Counted from the stretch's first letter, positions 27,029 to 34,941 are shown. The stretch: 64,000 bases of DNA from Fulvivirga lutea (GCF_017068455.1 NZ_CP070608.1:1345488-1409487), one strand, 5' to 3'. The notes: a model not told the origin generated them from the letters alone. Numbers and translations: made by a program.

Positions 27029-27892
27029 TTAACCGCGAAGATTACTAGGCCGATAACCGAATTTTTTAAGAAACGCATTCGAAAAAGAGCCTAGACTAGA
27101 ATAGCCTACCAACAATGCAGCCTCTTGAATAGAATATCCGCGATTAATAATATAATGGTGTGCTTTTTCTAATCTCTTGTGTAGAATGTATTGGTAAACA
27201 GGCATCCCAAATAACTCTTTAAATCCAGACTTGAGTTTAAATTCATTTAAAAGCGACTGGCGAGCTAAACTATTTAAAGTAAGAGGCGCTTCTAAATCGC
27301 TTAAGATTAACTCTCTTACATAGTAAATTTTTTCAATATCACTTTTAGATAGTTTTGAAGATTTCTTGGCATCGAATTCAATCCTATTGAAATAGGCAAA
27401 CATTAATTCATTAATCTGACTTTCTATAAAAAGATTTTGGACAATCCCAGTGTACTTATTCGGCTGAAAAATATTTGACATCGCGGTGTCCATTTCCAAG
27501 CTAGAGGCAAAGTTTTTACCCTGAATAAAGGGTGCATCAGGAGTTACTAGATTTTTAAAATAATGCTGGAAATGTATTTCTTGACCATCGATAAGTTCAA
27601 GTAGTTTCTCAGGAGGAAGAAATATGGTGATTTTTTCTAAATCTGAATTTGACAATACATGGTGTGTAACGTTTGCTTCATTGCTAATATAAAATGAAGA
27701 AGCTATTCCACTTTTTTTATGTGAGGTTTGAGTCTTACTCCCATTTTTAATATCAATTAATACATCACCCTTTTTATAAAAGACAAAACCTATTAAGCTT
27801 TTTTCTACTGTGGGTTTTATAGTTTGATGCTCAGATAAGTCTTTAAGACTTTCCTTAATTACAAAATATTCGTTTATATAAAATGACTGCAT
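27029..27892 (-). CDS. AraC family transcriptional regulator (PchR-like)
   Basis: 287 residues. The N-terminal ~180 residues are a beta-rich sensor domain. The C-terminal HTH pair is clear: LTLNSLARQSLLNEFKLKSG (about 205-225) and SIQEAALLVGYSSLGSFSNA (about 253-273), ending AFLKKFGYRPSNLRG, so unlike the regulator at 13902 it has the normal end. The wording of the recognition segments is PchR-like, a group often controlling iron-uptake or efflux genes, but nothing nearby supports iron control. The barrel gene downstream, on the same strand, is a possible target. Confidence 0.88.
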   Translation of the reverse strand: MQSFYINEYFVIKESLKDLSEHQTIKPTVEKSLIGFVFYKKGDVLIDIKNGSKTQTSHKKSGIASSFYISNEANVTHHVLSNSDLEKITIFLPPEKLLELIDGQEIHFQHYFKNLVTPDAPFIQGKNFASSLEMDTAMSNIFQPNKYTGIVQNLFIESQINELMFAYFNRIEFDAKKSSKLSKSDIEKIYYVRELILSDLEAPLTLNSLARQSLLNEFKLKSGFKELFGMPVYQYILHKRLEKAHHYIINRGYSIQEAALLVGYSSLGSFSNAFLKKFGYRPSNLRG

Positions 27893-28002
27893 CTGGCTAA
27901 TAAAGCATCGATTTTTGTAAGGTGTAATTTATAATTTAGTCGGGTTGTATCCTAAAGAGCATAAATTAAGAATACAACTAAAGCTAGAACACTATTGCTC
28001 AA

Positions 28003-28584
28003 TCACTCTGACCATTCTCCATTTTTAAATAGTTTAAACCATTTTTCTATTTTTTCTTCACTATGCAAATCAACTTTTTTAAAAACTTCACGAGCAAATT
28101 CAATCGGCCCAATCCCATTGGCAGTAATTAAATTTTGATCTGTAACAGCTAATTCATCCACATAATTATTCGCACCATTGTATTCCTTTGCAAAATTTTG
28201 AAGATAAAATAAAGCGTTACTCGTATGATTTAAATTGTTTAGATAGCCTTTACGCGCTAGGTAGGTTGTTGCACCGCAAATGGCCCCTATAGTTTTGTTT
28301 TCAGTATGTAGTTTTTCGGTTAATTCATCAATTCCAGTTATAGAATTATCTTCCCACGCAGCACCCCCAGGAAGGATAAGCAACGATATTTGATCTGGGG
28401 TTACCTGTTCAATAGAATAATCAGGCATGATAGTCAGTCCTCCCATTGATTTTATTGGTTTGCCATCTACTGAGAAATACTTTAAGTCTATTTTTTCACT
28501 TGTTTGTAGTTCAGGTGTTAGGTAGGAGATTTCCCAATCGGAAAAGCCAGTAAAAAGAAAAATGTAAACGCTTATTTGATCCAT
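28003..28584 (-). CDS. DJ-1/PfpI family protein
   Basis: 193 residues, no signal peptide. It has the class I glutamine amidotransferase-like fold with the nucleophile elbow GAICGATTYLAR (Cys about residue 105) and the preceding LLILPGGAAWED strand-loop. A later TANGIGPIEFAREV segment supplies the usual conserved Gly/Glu region. Members include deglycases, chaperones, isonitrile hydratases and intracellular protease-like proteins. It is one of three DJ-1/PfpI genes in the window (3905, 28003, 37161), each of a different subgroup. It stands alone just before the integrase. Confidence 0.85.
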   Translation of the reverse strand: MDQISVYIFLFTGFSDWEISYLTPELQTSEKIDLKYFSVDGKPIKSMGGLTIMPDYSIEQVTPDQISLLILPGGAAWEDNSITGIDELTEKLHTENKTIGAICGATTYLARKGYLNNLNHTSNALFYLQNFAKEYNGANNYVDELAVTDQNLITANGIGPIEFAREVFKKVDLHSEEKIEKWFKLFKNGEWSE

Positions 28585-28717
28585 ATTTTAATTTTTTATT
28601 CTTTCGATAGTGAAAGTTGATGTTTAAAGTTTAGGAGGATTGATGATTCCATTATTTAAAAAGAATAATATTCAATTCAGGTAAAAATATTATTTTAAAA
28701 TCTGATATTTTGAAATA

Positions 28718-29932
28718 TTAAAAATCCACAACACTATCCAGTGCATCATCAGCATCCTTGTGAATAAAATTTGCTTGATAATTTAAAGTAGTTTTTAAGT
28801 CAAAATGTCTATACAATTTCTGCAACATTAAAGGATGAATTTTGTCACCGGCTATATTTCCAAATGTATGCCTAGCAATGTGATTGGATAGCTTTTTGTC
28901 TATATTCGCCTGATCTGCTATTCGTTTTAGATATTTGTTCATTAAACGAGCCGCGTTTCTGGATTTCCTAAAAACATCTCTCGGATCGTTTAAGTTAGCA
29001 TTATTCAAATAATGAAATAGATATCCTTTATTTTCATAACCTCTATATAAATCCAGAATTTTGCCTGCTTTTTCTGGAATTTTTAGAGAAACTGGTTTTT
29101 CATTCTTATTCATAATGTAATAGACCCTATTATCTTTAAAATCCGACCATTTCATTTCCACCACGTCACTGATTCGAATTCCTGCAAAATAGAAAGAAAA
29201 TAGCCATACATTTCTTGAGTGCCAAATAGTGCTATTTGGTTCTAAATCGAGACTTTCTATTTTCTCAACTTCTTCTCTTGTTAGGCCAATTTTATTACCA
29301 GAACTTATTTTTATTTGCACTTTTTCTTTACCAAAAGGATAGTATTTTTTATCAACAATTCCTTCTTTGATAGCTCGATTGAACAGTGTTCTTATAAAGA
29401 TTAGATGATTGGTTGTTGTTCTGTTTTCATGCTTAAGGACTGTTTTACTGTAGTGAGCAAATTTTTCTATATATGATACTGTGATTTGTCTGAAACTCAG
29501 ATCATCTGATTTATTGAATTCTTTAATGTTTTTGACTCGTGTTTCTTCTGGTTGAACTACTGAGAAAGTACCTCTTTCTTTATATTCTTGAAATCTCAAT
29601 TCTGCCAATTCAAAAAAAGATAGTTGCTTGCCTGATCGTTTGATTTTTTCTTTGAGTTCACTGGCTGATTTATTCTCTTCGTTAATCTCATCTTCGTATA
29701 TTAAATCAGTTGCTTCTCTTAATTTATTCTCTAATATTTTATTGAGTCTATTATAATTTGGATGACCATTTTTTAACCGTCCCTTATTAGAATCCCAATG
29801 CTTTTCAAGAGCATATTTCTTGAAGAAAATATATCTTACTTTTCTATTCTGAGTGATTCTTATTGCGATGGGGAAAGAGCCATCTTTTAAAGGCTTTTTG
29901 TCTTTTCTTAAAACAAGTTTAGCTGTTGCCAT
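28718..29932 (-). CDS. Tyrosine recombinase / site-specific integrase, Bacteroidetes type
   Basis: 404 residues with the usual three parts: an N-terminal arm-binding domain (about 1-100, opening ATAKLVLRKDKKPLKDGSFP), a SAM-like core-binding domain (about 105-205) and a C-terminal catalytic domain. Catalytic residues are visible: Arg in AGIRISDVVEM, His and Arg in LSNHIARHTFGN, His in LYRHFDLKTT and the nucleophile Tyr in TLNYQANF. Its start faces a 3' tRNA-Met fragment 130 bp away, so it most likely integrates its element at that tRNA gene. The catalytic set looks complete, so it may still be active. Confidence 0.94.
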   Translation of the reverse strand: MATAKLVLRKDKKPLKDGSFPIAIRITQNRKVRYIFFKKYALEKHWDSNKGRLKNGHPNYNRLNKILENKLREATDLIYEDEINEENKSASELKEKIKRSGKQLSFFELAELRFQEYKERGTFSVVQPEETRVKNIKEFNKSDDLSFRQITVSYIEKFAHYSKTVLKHENRTTTNHLIFIRTLFNRAIKEGIVDKKYYPFGKEKVQIKISSGNKIGLTREEVEKIESLDLEPNSTIWHSRNVWLFSFYFAGIRISDVVEMKWSDFKDNRVYYIMNKNEKPVSLKIPEKAGKILDLYRGYENKGYLFHYLNNANLNDPRDVFRKSRNAARLMNKYLKRIADQANIDKKLSNHIARHTFGNIAGDKIHPLMLQKLYRHFDLKTTLNYQANFIHKDADDALDSVVDF

Positions 29933-30060
29933 ATGTAAAGGGTAAACAATAGGGTAAATAAATATTGAATTATGATAATTTCTATTAGTTTCAAATATAT
30001 CTAAAATGAGATATTAATTTTAATATATAACATTTTAGATCAACAAATATTAATAGCCCT

Positions 30061-30109
30061 TGATCTCATAACCCAAAGGTCACAGGTTCGAGTCCTGTCC
30101 CCGCTACCA
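30061..30109 (+). other. 3' fragment of tRNA-Met(CAT); probable attachment site of integrated element
   Basis: From the anticodon loop CTCATAA (30065-30071, anticodon CAT) the sequence reads as a normal tRNA 3' half: anticodon 3' stem CCCAA, T-arm ACAGG-TTCGAGT-CCTGT, 3' acceptor strand CCCCGCT and ACCA. The 5' side does not continue as a tRNA: only TTG of the anticodon stem is kept and no D-arm follows upstream. This is expected of the att site left when a tyrosine integrase inserts an element at the tRNA 3' end. A terminator follows directly. The intact tRNA should lie at the element's other end, which is not in the window. Confidence 0.8.
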
Positions 30110-30111
30110 TC

Positions 30112-30144
30112 AAAGCCAGTGAACGAAAGTTGCTGGCTTTTTTT
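30112..30144 (+). terminator. Rho-independent terminator after tRNA fragment
   Basis: Stem AAAGCCAG/CTGGCTTT with an inner AAC-GAAA-GTT hairpin, then a T-run. Probably the original terminator of the disrupted tRNA gene. Its core recurs at 45507-45531. Confidence 0.8.
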
Positions 30145-30170
30145 GTTTTGGCCTTTAGACTAAAACAAAA

Positions 30171-30198
30171 AAAATGCTCCTATTCAGGAGCATTTTTT
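30171..30198. terminator. Bidirectional rho-independent terminator
   Basis: Eleven-base-pair stem AAAATGCTCCT/AGGAGCATTTT with loop ATTC and A/T tracts on both sides. It can end transcripts from either direction, here chiefly the small gene at 30300-30527. Confidence 0.75.
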
Positions 30199-30299
30199 GG
30201 TTAAACGTAGGTTTGTGGGTTGAAAAAATACTTTTATATCTCGCAATAAGTAACATTACTATTCATGGTTGATTCTTTTAATTTCATAGATTAAACTTC

Positions 30300-30527
30300 T
30301 TATTTTATATAGTCAAAACGATACACATACCACATACTTTCTTCTTTACCACTTTCAGTAATGAAGTCAGAAAGGAAAGTGTAAGCGTAACTTAGACCAT
30401 ACACTCTGGCCTGATCTTTCAGTGGATATTTTGCGATTATTTCCCAGTCTGTAAAGTGGGAAACTTTCTTTTCCCATTTCATCTTAGATTTTGCCGGATT
30501 GCACGATATTCCTACTATAGAAGGCAT
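30300..30527 (-). CDS. Small protein, paralog of the one at 31378
   Basis: 75 residues. It aligns end to end with the product at 31378-31638: both begin SIVGIS-x-NP-x-KS, share KVS...DW near residues 22-28, GLSYA near 45, and end SMWYVYRFDYI. It has no signal peptide or membrane helix. Function is unknown. Together with its paralog it flanks a DNA/RNA non-specific nuclease gene, which makes an inhibitor or partner role possible but unproven. It is separated from the nuclease by hairpin A, so it probably has its own transcript. Confidence 0.7.
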   Translation of the reverse strand: MPSIVGISCNPAKSKMKWEKKVSHFTDWEIIAKYPLKDQARVYGLSYAYTFLSDFITESGKEESMWYVYRFDYIK

Positions 30528-30573
30528 AACTCATCTTTTTTTATGAAGTTCTGTAATGGAAGCAATAAAAAAA

Positions 30574-30589
30574 TCACCTGTTTAGGTGA
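30574..30589 (-). terminator. TCACCT-N4-AGGTGA hairpin A
   Basis: TCACCT-GTTT-AGGTGA preceded by seven A residues, which is a hairpin plus U-tract when read on the minus strand. It lies 31 bp past the nuclease stop and so most likely terminates that transcript. Related copies at 31684, 32785 and 34233. Confidence 0.6.
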
Positions 30590-30620
30590 GTAGGGTAGTT
30601 TTGTTCATTTCTATCAATCA

Positions 30621-31355
30621 TTAATAATCCCAAATCCTGTTAGGCGTCTTTTTTTGCTCATGCAAATCACCACCACTTACCCGATCCCAAAACTGACAAC
30701 CTACTATCTGTTCCACATCGTAGGTTACAGCCAGGTAATCTTCTATTCTTCCACTTAGTGCTTTATTCTCCATTTCGAAAGTCCAAAGTTTCAGTTTTCC
30801 TTTGTCGTCTTCGGCCAGCACGCTTTTAGCAAATGCATGAGGCACAGGCACATTTATTCCGTATTCATTTTCATTATCACCGATGGTTTCAATTTTTCTA
30901 TCAAAGTAGAAAATTGGACAGGTGAGAACATAAGTTTCTAAAATATGCTCTTGGTCATTTAACTTTCTAATTGCAGACTCTAACTCCCTCCAAATCCTTC
31001 TGTTGAAATTGGGCTGTTGTGGCGACATGTTGGACAGCAGAAATGTCTCGCTGTTTTGAATGTCCAGGATGTCGTTATTGGCACTGGCCACTAAATGGCC
31101 GCGATCATAACCGCTACCAACGTAAGCCCTTAAACCTGCTCTAAACCTTTTAGGTATGCGAACATCAGCTCTGAAGTTGTTCATGCGATCGGCCTCGGTG
31201 AGCAAATAGTCATTACGGTTAATAATCTCTAGTGTCCACTTGGCCTGGCGGAAATACCAGGAGTAGCCAATGGTAAAGTAGCGACCGGTTAAGATTTCAT
31301 CACAGACCGGAGCGCCATAGCGTAATTCTGGTTGTATCTGAAAAGGGTTGTTCAT
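30621..31355 (-). CDS. DNA/RNA non-specific endonuclease, without signal peptide
   Basis: A NUC1/EndoG-type beta-beta-alpha-metal nuclease. The catalytic motif is GYDRGHLVASAN (DRGH, His as general base), followed by the metal-ligand Asn region NMSPQQPNFNRRIWRELE. The frame extends to 31499, but that part overlaps the upstream small gene; the ATG at 31355, 22 bp after that gene's stop, is preferred, giving 244 residues. No signal peptide is present, whereas most family members are secreted or organellar. An uninhibited cytosolic non-specific nuclease would be toxic, so a partner or conditional activation is expected. Confidence 0.9.
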   Translation of the reverse strand: MNNPFQIQPELRYGAPVCDEILTGRYFTIGYSWYFRQAKWTLEIINRNDYLLTEADRMNNFRADVRIPKRFRAGLRAYVGSGYDRGHLVASANNDILDIQNSETFLLSNMSPQQPNFNRRIWRELESAIRKLNDQEHILETYVLTCPIFYFDRKIETIGDNENEYGINVPVPHAFAKSVLAEDDKGKLKLWTFEMENKALSGRIEDYLAVTYDVEQIVGCQFWDRVSGGDLHEQKKTPNRIWDY

Positions 31356-31377
31356 AGTATTTTGAGTTAATGTGTTA

Positions 31378-31638
31378 TCATTTAGCTTGTGGTCTGACGA
31401 TTTTACCCTTATAATTGATGTAGTCGAACCGATAGACATACCACATGGAGCCTGGATCACCGGTTTCAATTTTAAAATCGGCATTATGGGCATCTGCATA
31501 GCTTAAGCCATTGATAATGGCCAGCTGCTGAAGTGGAAAGTGGCTAACAACGAGCCAATCATGCATATCAGAAACCTTTGTTTGCCAAAGCAATCTTGAT
31601 TTCTCGGGGTTTGACGAAATTCCTACAATAGAAGCCAT
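31378..31638 (-). CDS. Small protein immediately upstream of nuclease
   Basis: The frame opens at 31653, but the ATG at 31638 (MASIVGISSNP) matches the start of its paralog at 30300-30527; the product is 86 residues. Shared pattern with the paralog: SIVGIS, KVS..DW, GLSYA and SMWYVYRFDYI, with an extra C-terminal tail NYKGKIVRPQAK. No signal peptide. It lies 22 bp before the nuclease start, so the two are translated from one transcript. Function is unknown; its position suggests an inhibitor or accessory of the nuclease. Confidence 0.72.
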   Translation of the reverse strand: MASIVGISSNPEKSRLLWQTKVSDMHDWLVVSHFPLQQLAIINGLSYADAHNADFKIETGDPGSMWYVYRFDYINYKGKIVRPQAK

Positions 31639-31683
31639 AGTTGTACTTTTCAATAAAGTTCGGCTGCATTGTAATTGAAAAAA

Positions 31684-31699
31684 TCACCTGTTTAGGTGA
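31684..31699 (-). terminator. TCACCT-N4-AGGTGA hairpin B
   Basis: Identical to hairpin A in its 16-bp core, with six A residues to the left. Read on the minus strand it is a terminator for the 234-residue gene, 210 bp past that gene's stop. The gap 31639-31908 holds nothing else recognisable. Confidence 0.5.
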
Positions 31700-31908
31700 G
31701 GGAGTTAAAATTCTAAAAGACAATAGCTCCGCTAAGGGAATAGCAAACGACCAGCTATGATGAGTGGGGATTAGAAAGCACTAACCTATCGTCTCGCACA
31801 TAGCCACGCTTTGATTTAAATTTAAAACTTGTGGCGGACTAACAATCCCCGCCAAACTATCCTGAACGATTAAACCCCATTCATTCATAGCTGATGTTAA
31901 GAGTTTTT

Positions 31909-32613
31909 TTATTTTAAAAACCTGCCTGCTGTAATGGTATGAAATAATATTTTGAGATGTTCAATCACACTTGGATCTTTCAAGTTTTCCATCCCTACAC
32001 CTGATAAGGTTGAAATTATAGTTCCAACAAAAATGTTAAGCCAGTCAACTCGTGGGTATTTTTTGTCTATTCTAGAATTTAGATAATCGAGTTTAAGGTT
32101 AATTTCTGAAAGTTGCTCGGGAAGTAAATTAAGTTTGCTTACTTTTTCACTAAAATGGTCAAGCTGTTCTTTAATAAAAATTTCTTCTGATGGCTCGAAC
32201 TGTTGTTCAGCATCTGTAGGAAGGTTATTTATTTCAGATTGACTTCTACTGAATTCTTTTAACTTATCTAAGAAGTCATAAGCCTCTATTTCCAACTTGA
32301 GTAATTCTGACCAAGTATCGAATAGTTCCATAACAGCTTCCCAGTTCTTTACTGTAGGATGAGAAGCAATTGGAGTGTTATTTGATCCAGGGCTATATTC
32401 AACATACCATCCTCCAATGTCAGGGTAAAGAGATTGGAAGATTTCATTGTGGTAAAAACCGAAAAACAATTCAGTTGGGTTATGTACTAATCTCTGATAT
32501 TCTTGATGATCATCATTTTCCGATATAGTTACCACCCCAAATTCACCCCATTTGATATTCTTAGCCGTAAGGTTTTCTTGGAAGGACTTTTTTTGTTTTG
32601 GAGTTATTTTCAA
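31909..32613 (-). CDS. Protein of unknown function
   Basis: 234 residues, not recognised. The first ~110 residues are a compact globular part (GEFGVVTISENDDHQEYQRL). Residues ~125-195 are highly charged and predicted helical with heptad-like spacing (LDHFSEKVSKLNLLPEQLSE, INLKLDYLNSRIDKKY), suggesting a coiled coil. A short hydrophobic stretch WLNIFVGTIISTLSGVG (about 199-215) may be a membrane segment near the C-terminus. This layout resembles tail-anchored or effector-type proteins, but no function can be assigned. It stands alone between hairpins B and C. Confidence 0.65.
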   Translation of the reverse strand: MKITPKQKKSFQENLTAKNIKWGEFGVVTISENDDHQEYQRLVHNPTELFFGFYHNEIFQSLYPDIGGWYVEYSPGSNNTPIASHPTVKNWEAVMELFDTWSELLKLEIEAYDFLDKLKEFSRSQSEINNLPTDAEQQFEPSEEIFIKEQLDHFSEKVSKLNLLPEQLSEINLKLDYLNSRIDKKYPRVDWLNIFVGTIISTLSGVGMENLKDPSVIEHLKILFHTITAGRFLK

Positions 32614-32940
32614 ATCACTTTAGTTTTCTTTCAGATAGACATATTTCGTTCTGCAATTACTCTTAACACCCGGCTAACCTCAATTAATGGTTGTTATATC
32701 CTGATATCTTCAAATAACAGGACGAAGGGTGTTGTTATTTTTTTTAATACCCGTGCAATGTACAAGGCCTTTCACTCCGAAAAATCACCTATTCAGGTGA
32801 GAGATTGAAGTTCAACTTGTTCAATAATGCTTAAATGCAAATTAATTACCAGAAATAGGACGTACCTATAAATAAATTTAATGGCCATTGATTTCTATGT
32901 TAGTTTAACTCATTTACAATTGATCAATCATTTATAAGCA
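32614..32940. other. Gene-free stretch with hairpin C
   Basis: About 327 bp. It contains hairpin C and, at 32718-32735, a CAGGAC-GAAGGGTGTTGTTA segment like one upstream of the next minus-strand gene (34169-34188). A frame of 101 codons on the plus strand crosses this stretch but is not considered real. Confidence 0.4.
32785..32800 (-). terminator. TCACCT-N4-AGGTGA hairpin C
   Basis: TCACCT-ATTC-AGGTGA with AAAAA on the left; on the minus strand, a terminator 140 bp past the 383-residue lipoprotein gene. Confidence 0.5.
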
Positions 32941-34092
32941 TTATGTATTCGGTTGATCTATTTGGGGACTATCAATATTTTCAATTAGATTCTCTATTTC
33001 CTCAACCTTATCATTTAGTTTCTTCAATGTAAGTTCTTCAGGAATTACATCTTTGTTAGCTTCAATAATATAAGTATCATAACTGCTATATTCACTTTTT
33101 CTACTCACAGAATTAGATGCCTCTATATTTCCAGAAGCCTGAGCAATTGTAAAACTTAACTCAACATTTGAGTTAAGTTTACCAGTGCCGTTATATCCAG
33201 AATTACCCTTATTTGATGTAATAATTGCTTCATAATTTGAATTTAGAAAAACCCTCATTGAATCAAATTGATGACTATTTGGAATTGCATTAATAACACC
33301 ATTTAAAGTTTGAAGTCTATTTTGATAAATTCGTCTTTTATCTTCAATTTTCATTTCTTCGTTTATTTTGTAAATGAAACTTCCATCATATGCAGCATAT
33401 AAAGGGCTATATATTAATGCTCGCATTACAACAACTGATTGGCTTTGATTGATTGTTTTCTCTCCTTCGGCAGCTACTGATCCTTTACCAAAGCCTAAGA
33501 AACCACCACTTGCTGCAGCTTTTGCTGCGGCTGAAAAATATCCTGAGCAATCCATTGTAAAGATGAAGCTTTCATATGCGTCATTCTGGTTATCTATGAG
33601 TTGTGTAACGTTAAAGCTTTCTTGAGTCGGAGTGTCTTTAGATATTATTGGCTTTGATTCTTCTCCGTTATCTAACTCATAAGTAAAGTAATGGACAAGC
33701 ACATTTGCACCTCTACCATCCAGTTTTATTGCATCTTTATATTCACTGGTATTGTTAACAACGATATCTGGTACATATCCATTTTTTTCTTTTTTACTCC
33801 TTGTTGACTCTTTTAGCCTTTTTCTAATTTTATCACTTAAACCACAAGTCAATTTATCAGGGTGGAAGAGTTCTAACATTTCATCATAGATATCCACTTT
33901 CAAACCAAAGTTCTCTCCATTTAAATTTGCTTTTACTGCTGTTGTATCCAACTGTTCTGCGATTGCTGCAATTTCATTAAGGAATGGTTGATTTAGTTCA
34001 GTAGTTTCCGTTACTGGAGCAGGTGCACGATATGGACTATCACATGCAGCCAAAACAAATAGTCCAATGATAAGTGATTTTGAATTCTTCAT
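32941..34092 (-). CDS. Lipoprotein of unknown function
   Basis: 383 residues. A signal peptide ends in the lipobox LAAC (about residue 17). The mature N-terminus is a proline-rich spacer (DSPYRAPAPV). The central part has an unusual alanine/glycine-rich stretch, YFSAAAKAAASGGFLGFGKG, followed by a Ser/Val-rich segment (about 185-225), then charged helices and a coiled-coil-like C-terminus (LTLKKLNDKVEEIENLIENI). The small-residue amphipathic stretch is reminiscent of membrane-inserting segments of pore-forming proteins, but this is only an impression. Divergent from the response-regulator gene; a 12-bp palindrome lies 41 bp upstream. Confidence 0.68.
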   Translation of the reverse strand: MKNSKSLIIGLFVLAACDSPYRAPAPVTETTELNQPFLNEIAAIAEQLDTTAVKANLNGENFGLKVDIYDEMLELFHPDKLTCGLSDKIRKRLKESTRSKKEKNGYVPDIVVNNTSEYKDAIKLDGRGANVLVHYFTYELDNGEESKPIISKDTPTQESFNVTQLIDNQNDAYESFIFTMDCSGYFSAAAKAAASGGFLGFGKGSVAAEGEKTINQSQSVVVMRALIYSPLYAAYDGSFIYKINEEMKIEDKRRIYQNRLQTLNGVINAIPNSHQFDSMRVFLNSNYEAIITSNKGNSGYNGTGKLNSNVELSFTIAQASGNIEASNSVSRKSEYSSYDTYIIEANKDVIPEELTLKKLNDKVEEIENLIENIDSPQIDQPNT

Positions 34093-34132
34093 ATTAATGA
34101 TAATTTCTGTTCATCTCAACACTTTTCTAGCC

Positions 34133-34144
34133 AACACTAGTGTT
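34133..34144. promoter_or_regulatory. Perfect 12-bp palindrome between divergent genes
   Basis: AACACTAGTGTT, 41 bp before the lipoprotein start (34092). Candidate operator in a divergent promoter region shared with the response-regulator gene. Confidence 0.3.
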
Positions 34145-34232
34145 AGTTTGACCCATAATTTTGAATATCAGGACAAAAAGTGTTGTTAAAATGATTAAAC
34201 GATAAAATTACAATACACTAATCAATGAAAAA

Positions 34233-34248
34233 TCACCTATTCAGGTGA
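34233..34248. other. TCACCT-N4-AGGTGA hairpin D
   Basis: Same 16-bp core as hairpin C. Unlike A-C it does not follow a minus-strand gene: it sits between divergent genes, 36 bp before the response-regulator start. It would act as a terminator only for an antisense transcript, or serve as a site in the leader of the regulator gene. An incomplete version (ACCT-TTTC-AGGT) lies at 34966-34977 after the regulator gene. Confidence 0.4.
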
Positions 34249-34284
34249 GGGATTGGTTTTCGTAGTCTGGCTCTAGTATATTTA

Positions 34285-34941
34285 ATGAGTCAAAATAGAA
34301 TGGCTATGGTAAAGGTCTTAATTGCAGATGATCATCAGATGATGCTGGAAGGTTGGCGTACTGTTCTGGCCAATGAAGCTAATTTTAAGGTGGTGGGCGA
34401 GGCACGAAAAGGTGAAGATATTATAGAATTCCTAAAAAGAAATAATGTGGATTTGCTCGTTACCGATATTGACATGGGCAGCCGAAGAGATGATGGACTG
34501 GCAGCCATACGTTCCATAAAAAAAACGCACCCATCGTTACCCATATTAGTGGTAAGCATGCACGATGAAATTGGTTTTATAGATGAAGCCATGGAAGTAG
34601 GCGCAGATGGCTACCTGCTCAAGTCAAATTCTACCGAAGAGATGATTACTGCCATGCGAGAACTGGCCAATGGTAAAACCTATTACTCGCAGGAGGTGAT
34701 GCGAAAAGTGGCCGGCAAGATGAGGCGCCTGAATGAGAGTGAACAGATCAGGCTTACTAAACAAGAAAAGCGTGTATTGCCGTTACTCTGTCAGGGCCTT
34801 ACCTCTAAAGAGATTGGTGAAGTAATTGGCATTTCCTACAATACCGTAAACACCTACCGCAAGCAACTTCACTTAAAATTTGAAGTAAGCAAAATTTCCG
34901 AATTGATTAATAAGTCGAGAGAGTTAGGTTACATTAAATAA
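34285..34941 (+). CDS. NarL/FixJ-type response regulator
   Basis: 218 residues. The receiver domain (about 9-130) has the acidic pair in LIADDH, the phosphoacceptor Asp61 in LVTDIDMG and the conserved Lys in YLLKSNS. The LuxR-type HTH (about 150-215) contains LTKQEKRVLPLLCQGLTSKE and IGISYNTVNTYRKQLHLKF. The ATG at 34285 is used; ATGs at 34300 and 34306 would remove only a few unstructured residues. A 44-residue lipoprotein gene and the probable cognate kinase gene follow on the same strand, so it is the regulator of that two-component system. Targets are not known. Confidence 0.94.
   Translation: MSQNRMAMVKVLIADDHQMMLEGWRTVLANEANFKVVGEARKGEDIIEFLKRNNVDLLVTDIDMGSRRDDGLAAIRSIKKTHPSLPILVVSMHDEIGFIDEAMEVGADGYLLKSNSTEEMITAMRELANGKTYYSQEVMRKVAGKMRRLNESEQIRLTKQEKRVLPLLCQGLTSKEIGEVIGISYNTVNTYRKQLHLKFEVSKISELINKSRELGYIK

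Noticed and set aside
30034-30109. Intact tRNA-Met gene
   Set aside because: The 5' half does not form an acceptor or D-arm; only the 3' part from the anticodon loop is tRNA-like.
31356-31499. Longer N-terminus of the nuclease
   Set aside because: It would overlap the small gene 31378-31638 in another frame and adds a low-complexity, non-family sequence; ATG at 31355 is preferred.
32503-32808. 101-codon plus-strand frame
   Set aside because: It overlaps the start of the minus-strand gene 31909-32613 and crosses hairpin C; the translation shows no domain.
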